Counted from the first letter of the stretch, positions 22,771 to 34,529 are shown. The stretch is 64,000 bases of DNA from Stichopus chloronotus (GCA_021234535.1 CM037833.1:20457738-20521737); one strand, 5' to 3'. The notes: generated from the sequence alone by a model not told the origin. A program made the numbers and translations.

Positions 22771-24358
22771 ACACCACACTAGAGGCCCAGCTGTGAACTT
22801 AAAATATTTTTCAGCAATAGTGTATCTCAATCACATGTTGAGTCGTTCTCAAAACGCTCCTTGTTAGCTACCACTGCGACTGCGCCTCCACTCAGATGAT
22901 AGAATCAGTGAAATTAGACTAATGTTTTCAACAAAGTATTTGATCGGCCACCACTGCGACTGCAAAGCTTAGGATTACTGTATGCAAACGATTTCTACTG
23001 GAAGCGCAAGGGAGGACCACAGTGTAGTTCGCCTCCGAGATTTTTAAGGGTGCTGTTCCACCGTGACGTTGTATTCTGCAGTTACTCTGTGATATAATTT
23101 GATACATAAGTACATGATAACTCTAAGACTGCACTGTTTTCGATGACCATTTGAAGCACAAAAACAGGACGACTTTGGATCCTACTAATGGCTGCCCTTG
23201 ATAGTCCGTCAGAGAATTAATGCCCGTGATGCTCAAGTTAATGCCTATTGTGCGTGCATGATTGCCCATGCTCTGCAGTAAATGCCTTTGGTTGACAAGG
23301 GCATTTTGAGCCGATGGTGGATTATGTTGTGGTATATTTGTGAACACTATTAATTATTTGCGAATACAGTATTATGATTTGGATTTTTTTTTAGGTGTAG
23401 ACCTAGTACTAGGATATTATCCCATTCAGAAAAGGAAATAAATTGCGTTCTGTGCTTGGTCACTCATGTACCCTACATTAGCATGACTTATGCGTGACTT
23501 CAACGTTTCCTAGAGAAATCCAAGACCGTGTACGGTATATGTTAACATTGAAAAAGGACTTGGGATACATTTACCAATATGTGTGTCTTGTTAGTAATTC
23601 TGATCAACTAAACTGACGACCTAGCGTTAGTTTGATGCCAATTTATATTAAAGACAAATGATGGTAGATGTAGGTTAGATAAATTTATTCTTTTAAGTAA
23701 ATTCCCAAAAAACAGTTGAGATTGTACGCAGCAGGCTAAGACCCCGTACCACATATTATATCATTATTCAAACTGTTTACTTTTGAATCTCGAATAGGAA
23801 AAAAAATAGGAATTTCAAAACCAAACTAGAATTCAGTGAACATATTTGCTTGTCGTTTCTACATTCATACGTGACTCAAAAGTAACTTAAAGCAAGCAGT
23901 TAAAACAGCAAGGGCGATCGTGCATGTACAATGTGCATTCATTTGAACGAATAGGGGCATTCATTGTCAAATGGGCGATCACGGGAAATCATTGTGTAGG
24001 ACCATATCAAAGCTGTCCTGCACTTTAAAATAACACGCAAGTGTATCCACTGCGACTGAAGTCACTCAAAGACTTGCAAGTATGGCGCACAGCTAGATAC
24101 AGTACTTCTGCTGCAATTTACTGTAGATGGCATCACTTGCGTTGAACTTCTATATTGGATGGATGGGTTGAGTACAATATATTTAGTTTTAGTTTCATGC
24201 TTGATCAGTTAAAGATGCTGTAACCTGTACTTTGGGTAAACGTATTGTAGTTGATCACTGATATATCAAAGTATGTATATTGAAATGTTGACCGGCTAGG
24301 CTAGGCATACAAGTTAAGTTCATTTTCCTAGTGGGATAGGAAACGAGTTAATCAGGCA
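22771..24358. other. Gene-free stretch
   Basis: No gene is seen. It contains further ACTGCGACTGC words to about 22970, and otherwise AT-rich unique-looking sequence. Confidence 0.5.
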
Positions 24359-24611
24359 ATGATAGATAGAATGGATGTATTTGTTTCGAAGGAAGAAGTG
24401 CTGGGCATTGCCCAAAAATTCAGCACAGAAACAGAAGACGGAGAATGGATTGTAGTTTTCTACGTCCAAGGGAGAATTTTCGGAATTGTTCCTCCCTCCA
24501 CCATAAGGGTCGGACTTACTTCTGCTTGCGATCAAAAGTAGTTAAATCTATACTTCAAAGTGAAGACGAAGTATGGAAGCGATGAACATCAAGTTCTCTA
24601 ATTTTACAAAG
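24359..24611 (+). pseudogene. Exon-like frame with two in-frame stops
   Basis: From ATG 24359 the frame reads MIDRMDVFVSKEEVLGIAQK, EWIVVFYVQGRIFGIVPPST and so on to a TAG at 24539. It continues in the same frame (YFKVKTKYGSDEHQVL) through a TAA to a perfect donor AAAG|GTAAGT at 24612. The protein-like composition on both sides of the stops suggests a first exon damaged by two nonsense changes. The style resembles N-terminal exons of BEN-domain-type invertebrate proteins, but I cannot name it. The coiled-coil exon at 25574 could be its partner. Confidence 0.4.
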
Positions 24612-24875
24612 GTAAGTGAAACAGCAAATTAATTGCTAAAAATGAGCGTGGAGCTAAGCATTAGTTAACGTTAGGCCTAACGTTAATAATTTGGATATTA
24701 ACATATTAACCTAGGCTAGTCCGTTGGCTTAACTGTTAATGTGTTAGGTTAATGTGTTACGCTAATATCTGATTGAAAAATGGGAACAGACCAAAAAAAA
24801 ATTATAATAGCACGTGCACATGCGCGCTTGTTGTCACTGATACACCGCGCTTATTGGCGGTCTATACGTGTATTG

Positions 24876-24916
24876 TTGTCTTGGCGCGTTAGGTCTACGC
24901 AGTGGCGCCAAGACAA
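24876..24916. repeat. Perfect 12-bp stem hairpin
   Basis: TTGTCTTGGCGC (24876-24887) and GCGCCAAGACAA (24905-24916) are exact reverse complements around a 17-bp loop. No associated gene. Confidence 0.7.
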
Positions 24917-25573
24917 GTTTTTTCACCGTCAAACAATGTGCTAAGATATCTGTGACACCCACGATGACGACATTCAACCAGGTGTTTGTGTCATTTGAAA
25001 TCTATAAATAGCGAGAACTTACGGCGGCTGAATAGAGCCAACTTCTTTTTTTTTTCCGAATTTACTTCGTTTTTCTGACATTTGTTTTCCTTGTTCTGCC
25101 CTTTCCCCGTTTCCTGATCCATCTTGTTTTTCGTTTTCCGACTTTATTTTATGGGGCTTTATGACTTTTGTTTCTTCCGTTTTTCAGTTTCATTTTTTAA
25201 GCCATGCTTTCGTTACGGTATCACTAAACACCAGTTTTCATACCACTTTTTATACCCCCTTTTTTTTTTTTGGTTTTTTTAATGTTCAATCTACCATACG
25301 ATAACACGCGTTTGGTATAAAATCGTGTTGTACAGTATCGTGTTGTAAAAGTCTCACAAACTGCAATTCTTTACGACTGTCTTGTCTTCACATAGTTTTT
25401 GAAAAAAAAAAATACAGCATGTGAGACGGGCTTTATTGAAGCTACATCTAGTTTATCTATTTCTACGACCCAGACCCAATGCAGTTGAAATCAATCTTAA
25501 TCACAAAACATATAGAATTATTGAATAGTTTAACAAAATTAATACACTAGTTTTAAATGTATTAGATCCACAG

Positions 25574-25871
25574 CCAACATCAAAGAAGACAGCTTCAAAG
25601 AGCAAAAAGCTCAAGAAAGATAATGCTTCCCCAAAAGTGCCGGGGCCAGTAATACAAAATATGGCAACGCTGGCTGACTTTACTGCCATGTTTGATTATG
25701 AAGTCAACTCCCTTCCAGCACCACTGGAGCCACTGTCTTCAGTTCTTGAGGAGAGTCGAGAGGAACTGACGCAGCTAGAGACGCCAGATGAGAGGTTAAT
25801 GAGACTTGAAGGGCAGTTAGAAGGAGAGAAACAAAAGAATATGGAATTGCAGCTTAAGCTGAATGAGAGGG
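25574..25871 (+). CDS. Exon-like frame, Lys-rich start and coiled coil (copy 1)
   Basis: The acceptor GATCCACAG ends at 25573 and the donor GTACGT starts at 25872. The frame is open throughout (298 bp): a basic stretch PTSKKTASKSKKLKKDN, then NMATLADFTAMFDYEVNS, then a heptad-like coiled coil (LMRLEGQLEGEKQKNMEL). There is no start codon before the acceptor, so it would be an internal exon. The homologous exon in copy 2 is broken. The family is not recognised; it might belong with the damaged exon at 24359. Confidence 0.45.
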
Positions 25872-26387
25872 GTACGTATCTATTAGTCCATGAATGGTGT
25901 TTATATTTTGGTTAACCCACAGAGGTAAGAAAAGATGTTAATGTCACGTGTTTTTCTCCATATCACGTGCCACAAGAGGTGAAAGTGCACATTGTCTCGT
26001 CGATGTCTCTTTTACAAAACTATGTTACCGTTCAAAAATCACATCAGTACCCTCCAAAACTTTCAAGGTCAAAGATGACTACTGCGAGCTTTACTTCAGA
26101 ACCATCAGGAACAGATGACCAAAACTCACCTCCTGCTCATCCTTCACCTCAAATACCTCGATCACTACCAACGACTCTTTCAGAAACTTAACCACTACCA
26201 TCATCATCAAGGTCACCAACAGTCCAAAAACCAACATCTGGAAACGCACAGGTTATTATAATTATAGGAGGAACTGTTTCATTTAGCCTATATATGACAC
26301 ATTGTCATCTGTTAGCTGACAAACCTTTCCCAATCCAGCACTCTAACGTCTTCTTTCTAGTGGTGGTATTCCTCAGCAACTGCTCAA

Positions 26388-26613
26388 TTGACTAAATTGT
26401 CCCATGATCGGGGCCGTACATCAGATATTCATGAAACTGTGGAAAATGTGGAAGAAAACACAAGTATGGTGAGTGTCCAGCAAACAGCAAAACATGTCAT
26501 AGATGTGGACGAGCCAACCATTTTGAATGTGTCTGTAGTCCAAAGCTCACTCCAGAGAGCAGTTATCAGCATTCGGCCCTTTAGCACGGTTGTAACGTCA
26601 TGGAGGTGACAAA
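26388..26613 (+). pseudogene. gag-like remnant, zinc-knuckle region (copy 1)
   Basis: This is the same DNA as the Cys/His-knuckle region of copy 2 (38010-38230), but a deletion and substitutions put most of it out of frame. The gag N-terminal part is missing through the 1.13-kb deletion. It is a decayed LTR-element fragment. Confidence 0.5.
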
Positions 26614-26877
26614 TCAAATACCCATGGTGCAGATATACAATCTTGGGCAGAATTCCTTGGGACACCCCGTTCCCCTTTCAATGTTGGCTGCAGAAAAACT
26701 GCTCACAGGGTACATTCACTCCTTCAGTAAAGAGGACAGTGACGCAATCAAATCACAAGGTCACCCGGACTTGGGAGATAGCCCGTCAGGAAACACGACT
26801 AACGCATCGAAAGCGCACCCTAACGTAAAGAAAAAATCACCTGGTCCAAATCCGCGAAAGAAGGCCCGCCTCTCATC

Positions 26878-27366
26878 TTATGATGCTTCGCAAATAGAAG
26901 TTTCAAGGGGAATAAAAACGCGCCTTGTCGTACTTGCCTTGGTAAATCTAGAGAAAGCGGAAGGGAAAACTGATTTGGCAGAATTCATAATCAATAGAGG
27001 CAGTGTTTCATGAGTTTCTGTTGGGTCAAAAAGGACAATGCCGTCAAACAAATCAAGAACATTCAGAATCTTCCTCATTGCCGAAAATGATGTATATCAT
27101 GTTAGGTGCGTTTATATATTCCTACATGAAATGTCATTTCTTTTCAATAGCAACGGAGCAATGACATAGTCTAATGCAGTAATGTCCCAAGCCTGAATTC
27201 AAAGCCGATGTTTCGTAATATGTGTACTTATTCGACTCCTTGTGAACTCGGCATTTTTTTTTTTAAAGAAGCGGATTAGATCTAGTTTGTGAAACATTAC
27301 TTATTAGTCCGAATATAAGTTGCTCAATTAACCCAACTGCCTACTTTGCTCGTGATAGGCAAGTCG
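26878..27366. other. Shared 3' part of duplicated segment
   Basis: A 66-codon minus-strand frame (26878-27078) is unchanged at protein level in copy 2 (38524-38724). Because the surrounding non-coding sequence is conserved just as well, recent duplication explains this and selection is not needed. Confidence 0.4.
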
Positions 27367-30242
27367 GCTACAAAAGACTGAAAGCTTGTTTGGAATGCAT
27401 GAACAATGTGTACTGCTTTGCCGAAGGCAGCCAAGGAATCTACACGGTCATGATGGCATGCGTGTGCTATTGGTCCCAATCGTGGACGTTGGAATGAATG
27501 CGCACCCGACAACCGCGGACACACCTTCAATAGTGGACCGTCCTCGGTTAAAGTAATGACTTCAAACGATCTATTTTTGTCAAAAAATTACCCCCTCTAA
27601 ATATTTTGTCTATTTGACGATAGTCCACGTTTGCAGCATTTCCCAGCATTTTTTTTGTGGGTGATGTAAATGGCCGGACCTCCATTTGTGTGTACATAAT
27701 AAAAATATCGCCCTCTATTGTCCGGAGCACGCGTCCACGGTTTAGTAGTATAACACTGACAGTGAGAGAGAGCATATTCGTCCACGGTTGAGTATGTCGG
27801 TAACAAGGTGGGCCGCTGTATATACATATCATGTACTAATATACTGCACTGGCGTAGGTAGGTGCTAGGACTGTCAGTGCACGAACCTGCAAGTGATCAC
27901 TAGTGATACTTTGGTGCGACCTCGGTAAGTTTGAAAAAATTCTTATTTTTCCACAAGTAGTAATGTGATTGTGAGTGACTCACCCTAAGAAGACTACTAT
28001 TGTTTGTATAATTAATACTGTAGCTGACTACTGAATCATCCCTTGTGTAACGTTGAACCGAACATTAGCCTAACAGAAGACTTTAGCATAGTCCTACTGC
28101 CAGTACTGGGACTTGTGAGTATCATACGTTGATCACTTCATGAATGTCAGGACCACAAAATATTAAAAAAATTAATATAATCAATGAAAATTTGCAGTAA
28201 AAATAAATCAGGTGTCTCTCTTCTTTTTTCTTTTTTTTTTTTGGCTGTATGTTGCTACTGCCTAGATTGACGTAGTCCATAGAAAAGGAATTTTGAAATG
28301 GAAGGTTGGAATACACAACACAACATTTATGAAGCAATTTTGAGTCGATCACTAACAAAAACAAGAGCAAAGAGAAACAATTAAGTACCACAAATCAGAA
28401 TAATCGTGGTTATAAACAAAAAGAACGTTGTCTTTGCTTTCTGAAATTAAACTAGACAACGAGCATCCAAAACATTCTGGTCACAAATGTTTGGTAATTT
28501 TTAGTCCTTACTTAAGTAGAAATATTACCACAAGTAACACTGAACATAAAAAAAATGATCATGCAAACGATTGTTTTAAATATTGCTTGAGGATTATACT
28601 GCAGGTCGCTTTAACATTGAAATTGCACATGTCTATACACTGTGCTGGCGTTTAGAATGCAGTGATCGACTCATGCATACTGATCAACTCATGATTACTA
28701 ACTTTACAGGCCTAAACTTAGGCCTAGTTTACTACAACAAACACTAGCTTAAATACACTTCATCATAAGCCTTTAATTCCTCGCAATCTAGCCTCATTTA
28801 TAGGTTAGTGCACCACAGGTCTACTAGTGTTAACCTCGTAGTAGTTGTACTACCAAGTCTACTTGTCTACTCTTGCCAACTTACATGTCTTCAGATTTTA
28901 GAAGAAAAATCTCCAAAAGGGCAGCTATTAAATAAGAGAGCTAGCCTACCATCACAGTGTGCAGACAACAGTTATAAAATCAACAAGAGAGACACACAAA
29001 CACTAATAACTACAGAAAAGTGCAAAATCTAACAAACGAAAAACAAAAACAAGCAATCACAAAGGCAACCAGTGTGTTTAAAAGCTAATGAATAGGGACT
29101 ATATTTACACCTACTGTAGCAATTTCATGCTGTAGTACTAGTGGGGCTGGATGTAAGTCCTGTATATGTAGGCTCTATTTGCACTGTACTTAAAGTTAAA
29201 AATGTATGCAAATTGAATCACAACTCATTAAGGAAAATGTCATTCATGAAAACATGGAGAAACATGGAGAAACTTCAAGTTCTAGGCATATCCCTTTCCC
29301 TCTTTTTATTTGACATTTTGTCTTTAGAGTTGTCCAGCTTGTCCCTACAGTATCAGAAGTGGGTAATACTGCTTGTCATTACTGAATTTCTGCCTTATGT
29401 TGAAACTTTACTGCACGATATAAAATATGTTCAGATCAAATAATGCACTGTTTGCTTCTCTGCACAGAGACCTCCGTTACCAGATGTGACACCAATGAAT
29501 GGACTAAAACTACGGTAAGAGGATTTGTGTGCCATTTCATATCAGAGATGGGATGGGGGTGGGCAGCAGAATTTTTGTCTGACATGGCTTGTTTTCTTCA
29601 GGTTGGCAATTCTTGTTTAAAAAAATAAGAAAATAGGAAAATAATGGTATTTTGGATTTTACTATGATACATGCCTCTTCTGCAGTTCCTTGAGTACTGT
29701 TCTTACAGTTGCTAGGACAATAGTATTTCGCTCCAGCAATGCTGGTCAGTGGGACATCAGGTGGTAATAACTTCTAACAATACAAATCAACATTAAACTT
29801 TATAAACTATGTACAATATAGACATGTAGGGTGTTAAGGAATTTGGGTTCATGTTGTTTGACACATGTTCCTTTAAAATTTAAAAAGGCCACCCTGCTTT
29901 CTTTGATGGATTGGCTAGTGCTTCAAGTTGGTCAAAATGAACTTTAAGGATTAAAACCTTGTACAGTAGTCATGCTGGTATACATTAACCTACCAGGCAA
30001 ATACATGAGTACTACTTGACCAGGAACTTGAATCCTAATAGAAGTTGTATCCTGGGTACACCCAGGTATAGCCAAGACTGCGCAGGTTCAGTTTTAGTCC
30101 CGACTGTGCAAACCCTGTTGGACCTGGTGCACACTGTTTACTACAGTGAGACATACCGTCTGACAAAGATACCCAAATACCATGGAATGTTTTAATTTAC
30201 TTTCATCATCTTTTTTATGTATTTCATGTTGTATTACTGTAG
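27367..30242. other. Mostly non-coding stretch with scattered GTCCACGG words
   Basis: Between 27480 and 27800, words like GTCCTCGGTT, GTCCACGTTT and CGTCCACGGTT (twice) recur, as in the array at 33530-34260. A tiny exon-like piece (29469-29514) lies between CTGCACAG and GTAAGA. No gene is recognised. Confidence 0.45.
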
Positions 30243-30602
30243 GGACGATCACGGAGGATACTGTAAGTCCTCAGCATGAAGGAATCATTGGACCTGCTTG
30301 ATCAAACAAGAGAAGTAATAGGTGTCTGGAAAGATAACCCATTCTTGTTTGCAAAACTTCAAAGTGAAGGATATCTAAGAGGATCTGATGTGATAACAAT
30401 ACATGCAATCATGTGTGGTGCAGAACATCCCGAATATCTCACTTCAACTAGCCTCTGTAAGCACACCGGACCTGTGTCTCAAATCATGAATCTAAAAAAC
30501 AATGAAGTAGACATTCTTGCAAGATTTATGGGTCACAACATACGCACACACCGAGAGTACTATCGCCTCCCAGAGCAGACGTACAACTTGCTAAAGTTCT
30601 GA
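30243..30602 (+). pseudogene. Tyrosine-recombinase-like C-terminus (Crypton-type?)
   Basis: The frame from ATG 30276 (108 codons) ends with LTSTSLCKHTGPVSQIMNL, then EVDILARFMGHNIRTHREYY and RLPEQTYNLLKF. The TSTxLxKH block, the FMGH His and the YY pair sit where the HxxR, final His and nucleophilic Tyr boxes of tyrosine recombinases lie. I recall similar C-termini in invertebrate and fish Crypton-like or derived proteins. The expected Arg of the LRKH box is Cys here, and the N-terminal catalytic part is absent, so it is a fragment, probably inactive. Confidence 0.5.
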
Positions 30603-31139
30603 GGTTCTTTCAATATGGAAGAAGGCAACATCCAAAAATATGACTGTTAAATACATCCTTTTTTTTTTCCTTTTTTCTTTCCCTTGAAAGTATTCAATGA
30701 AATGAATCTGATTAAATATCATTAACATATATTTGATACATGATGCACGATAGGACAAAAACATCATGTTATTGTTCGGACAAACTACAAGGGAATACAA
30801 CAGTGAATTGTGATAATAAAAAAGGGGGAGCTGGAACTCACATGAGGATGCAGTTGATGCGCATTAGGTCAAATTAGAGTAAACGTGATCACAAAAACTA
30901 AAAAAGTGATAGCATCTAACTGTCCTTTTCCTTTATAATAGCACTTCCCTAACCTTGATAATGAAACTTCATTGGTACGTACTACAATAGAAGCTATCAT
31001 TACACGATCAGCGAGAAATATTTGCAAATATAGTAAATATATGTAAATAAATACAGTTTGGTTCTCTTAATTTTTAGAAGATCCTTTGCATATTTCACTT
31101 TTGATTTATATTCATATTTATTTTCAATTATCAATAAAG

Positions 31140-31360
31140 AAGACTAAGAAAGCGGCTACAAGGATGATGTGGACTACCAAAGAAAAGAGTGCTGTGATGA
31201 AACACTTTCTTCATTGCTTTGAAACACACAGGTTGCCAGGTAAAGAAAACATTCAAAAGGTCATTAATTCAGAGCCTGCTCTCAGTTCCAGGAAATGGAC
31301 TAATGTCAAGGATTTTACCAGACATAATTTAAAAATGTCTGATCCCTTGGGTTTTCTCTA
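31140..31360 (+). pseudogene. Myb/SANT-like basic fragment downstream of recombinase remnant
   Basis: After an AATAAAG acceptor-like site at 31139 the frame reads KTKKAATRMMWTTKEKSAVM, KHFLHCFETHRLPGKENIQK and SSRKWTNVKDFTRHNLKM, to TAG. A Trp-spaced, basic, three-helix pattern suggests a Myb/SANT-like DNA-binding end. In proteins of the recombinase-like family I recall, such a module follows the YY box, so it may be the next exon of the same remnant. The intervening 540 bp have no coding signal. Confidence 0.4.
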
Positions 31361-33529
31361 GAAATTTCAGTACCCAGAGATGTAATAAAATTGTGACAAT
31401 CATCATTAGTATGTTACTAGGATTTTTCAAGGAAGGACTGATGTTGCTTTTTTATAGCAGATACGTTGATTTCCTTAAGTTCAGTAGATTTCTTGTTTGC
31501 ACAACTAAAGTGGCACTGTTTGAGCAACCTGCGAGTTAACAATAAGAGCTTGTTAATTAAAACTGCCTTATGTTCCAGATAAAAGAAGTGTCATGTGAAC
31601 ATTTTGTATGTTAAAGTATGGGTCTTTTTAGTCTTTTTCTACGCAATTGTGTCACCTTAAAAGTTTGCAATAATTGTTGATTACAAACACTACTTTTGTT
31701 CTGCAACTAACTTTAATGCATTTACAACATTGGGGTAAAATCCTGTAAAATATGCCATTACCATTGATGATAAAAGTGGACATCTTCATAAATGTTTGAA
31801 TACCTCAAATTACTTTCAAGCAGCAATAATCTCTGTGTAATAATTGTACATTACATGCTAATCTCCACAAGTTCTTTAAAGTACATCAGAAGGCATCCAT
31901 TTGTGTGCATGTTGTAAAACAAGGGACCCTGTTTTTCTACAGAATGTGCATCTACTTGCAAATCAGTATCTGTGTATTTACTCTTAGCCATTTGTTCTAT
32001 ATTTTGAAATGTGATCAAATGTATTTTCCCATACTTTGGCTCGGAATTGTATGAATTGCAACTTTTTAAAGTCAATGCTATGATTTTAATATCTCTGTGT
32101 GGCAAATTTATTCTACTTATGTTAGTATGAAAAGGTGATTATTAATAGTATCCTGAAAGTCAAGCTGTGTTCCTTACATTCTTGTTTCACAAACTGATTT
32201 GTCGTTTAGTGATTCTTATTCAGTTTCTTGAAGGTCTTGAATGAGTCTACACTCCTAAAATGATAGGATGATGAGTGTAAAGAGTGAAGTTAATCAGTTG
32301 ATGTGATTTCAAGCTCTCAGATGTTTGCAATATTTGTCCCAAGCTTTCCATTCAAGTGGCAAAACAGATGTTTCATTTGTTTCACTGAAACTTTATTCTG
32401 TATACAGACTGTGCCTCATGAGTGAAAATAAGTTATTGTTCCTCATTTCACCGTTGTCAAAGCACAAAATTATTGTGTTGTGGTATACTAATCTAATAGG
32501 AAGCAAAAGTTTGATGACGGACATTATCATCCAATCAAACTGAAAGAAATCCCTCATTTGATGCAACCTCTTTTGTATTTTCGAATGAATCTACAGCATT
32601 TACAATGGCAAACTACTATTTATGTTTTTGCTAGTGTCACATTTGCCTTGTGCTGCTTGTTTTTTTTTCTCATGTACTTTTGAAGGAACTTAATTGTTAT
32701 GGTAAATTAGTAGGTATGTTTTGAAGGGGTATTTTACTTGCATGGTGTTACTTTTTCTTCTTGCCCTGAATTGCATGACCTTTCAATTGCCAACTGTAAG
32801 TTTGAAAAAACAAACAAAAATGATAAGAAGATGTTTCTATCTGAAAGTTTATTTCTGGTCTTTTGTTTAATTGTTTTCATTTAGCCAGGAAATATTTTGA
32901 TTTGAAAACCACCTTTATTGTCTCCTTTAGATGTCATTACTGTGAACATTACCTGGTGTGAGTAGTCCATATCCTAATATCCTCCTACACTCCAAGAAAA
33001 CTCTTCCTTAAGGACCAATGTGCACTCTAATGTTTTTAGTCTACTGTCTTGTTCACTCTGTGTATCCCTTCAACATGCGTTACAACATACGTTTACATAT
33101 CCATGTTATCATCATGAAATGTTTGGAGGTAAGTCATGGGATTTTTTTATTAAATGTCTTCATCTTAATGTTAATCTGTTAAAATTGAACGAGAAGTGGA
33201 TGTTAAGTTTTGCCAGTTTCCCCTCTATCCAAAACCATTAATATGTAACCAGGAATTGTTGATCCAACTAATCACTATCATAAATAGTGAATACTGTTAA
33301 GAGGCCATTATCATACATCAACATTCCCTCCATTATGGGTTTCACATCCAGATTGCTGGACAGGTGACAGACGGTTGAAGGGGTTCTCTCCATGAATCAT
33401 CCTCATCATGACCTCTTCAAACTCCCAGCCTAAGCCTCTAAGCCACCAATAAACAAGGACAACATTTGCACAGTTCTATCAAAACTCAAGTAAATAGTAA
33501 TTGTCAGAAGGGGTACAGAACATATTAGC
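31361..33529. other. Gene-free stretch
   Basis: AT-rich sequence without a protein-like frame or clear repeat. I see nothing to annotate here. Confidence 0.5.
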
Positions 33530-34260
33530 AATGTTCATGGTCGGTTTGCCCAAATAAATGGAGATAGGTGCCCGCACTTGCATAGCTTTTTCTTGGCATC
33601 ATCGATTAAAAGTTGCTCAGAAGGGGTATGGTGCACTTTAAAATGTCCACAGTTGGATGGTTTGTGGTGTCCACGATTGCATAGCTTGCCCTTTGTCTCC
33701 TCGTAGTGATGTTGCACATGTGTTCAGTGCATCATAAAATGTCCATGGTTAGTATGTGGAATTAGTAGGAGATAGTGTCCACAATTGCATAGCTTGTGCT
33801 TTGGCCTTGATTGTCTGTTGCTCTGAAGAGGGACAGTGCTCTGTAAAAATGTCCACGGATGGTATGTGGCAATTAAGATAGATGGTGTCCACGATTGTAC
33901 AGCTTGCGCTTTATGTCCTCGATTGGATGTTGCTTAGAAGAGGCACAGAGTACTGTAAACATGTCCACGGTTGGTATGTGGAAAGATAAGGAAATGGTGT
34001 CCACGATTGAATAGCTTGTGCTTTGTGTCCTCGTTTGAATGTTACCCAGAAAGGGGAAAGTGCATAGCAGCAATGTCCACGATTTAAATGTGGGAAAACA
34101 CAATTTATAAATGCTAATAAAACATGCTTTAACCTTTCTGTCAACTTTTTTACTAGTTTGTTGACCCAAAACATGTTATTTTCTTTCAATTTAACACCTA
34201 GAAATATCGAAATTACGACGTCCACGGTTAGATAGTGTACACAAGTGTCCTCGTTTGGGA
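33530..34260. repeat. Tandem array, ~95-113-bp unit with TCCACGRTTG words
   Basis: Five to six units begin with ATGTCCAYGGTTGGTATG and contain GTGTCCACGATTGCATAG, then a GTCCTCGATTGGATG-like word, and end in a CAGTGCAYTGTAAA-like stretch. Unit starts are near 33530, 33645, 33739, 33849, 33960 and 34073. Each unit thus carries three related decamers about 35 bp apart, suggesting an older, shorter repeat. Single words continue to about 34260. Confidence 0.8.
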
Positions 34261-34529
34261 CCTGTAGCATGTATGTGTGTGTGCGTGCGTGTATGTGAAA
34301 CCTTGGCTTGTAAACATGGTAATGCGAGAAGGGACACTCACTACATACTAACTTCAAAGTTAGTGTGTGGTCAGGAATAATCTACTTACAATGGACTGGT
34401 TTTTCTTGAAGGTTTTGATGTCACCAGAGGTTGTCTGGGAATATATTAAAATAGATGTCTCAGCATTGAATGTTGCTGGAACTTCATACTTGTGACATTA
34501 ATAACCCGTGAGAAGATTATTTGTCATTT

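Larger units (their letters stand above)
25281..27366. repeat. Duplicated segment, copy 1
   Basis: From AATGTTCAATCTA at 25281 to AAGTCGG near 27366, the sequence matches 35783-39014 almost base for base, in coding-like and non-coding parts alike. Copy 1 lacks about 1.13 kb present in copy 2 (36866-37993) and a further short piece near 26432. It could be a segmental duplication or two copies of one mobile element. No terminal repeats were recognised at the borders. Confidence 0.85.

Noticed and set aside
26878..27078. 66-codon minus-strand frame identical at protein level in both duplicated copies, considered as a conserved gene
   Set aside because: Surrounding non-coding bases are conserved equally, so recent duplication suffices.
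33530..34260. CRISPR-like array of repeats
   Set aside because: Repeats are diverged and spacers are themselves repeated; the genome is eukaryotic.
33911..34357. 148-codon minus-strand frame
   Set aside because: It lies across the 110-bp tandem array and follows its repeat words; no domain.
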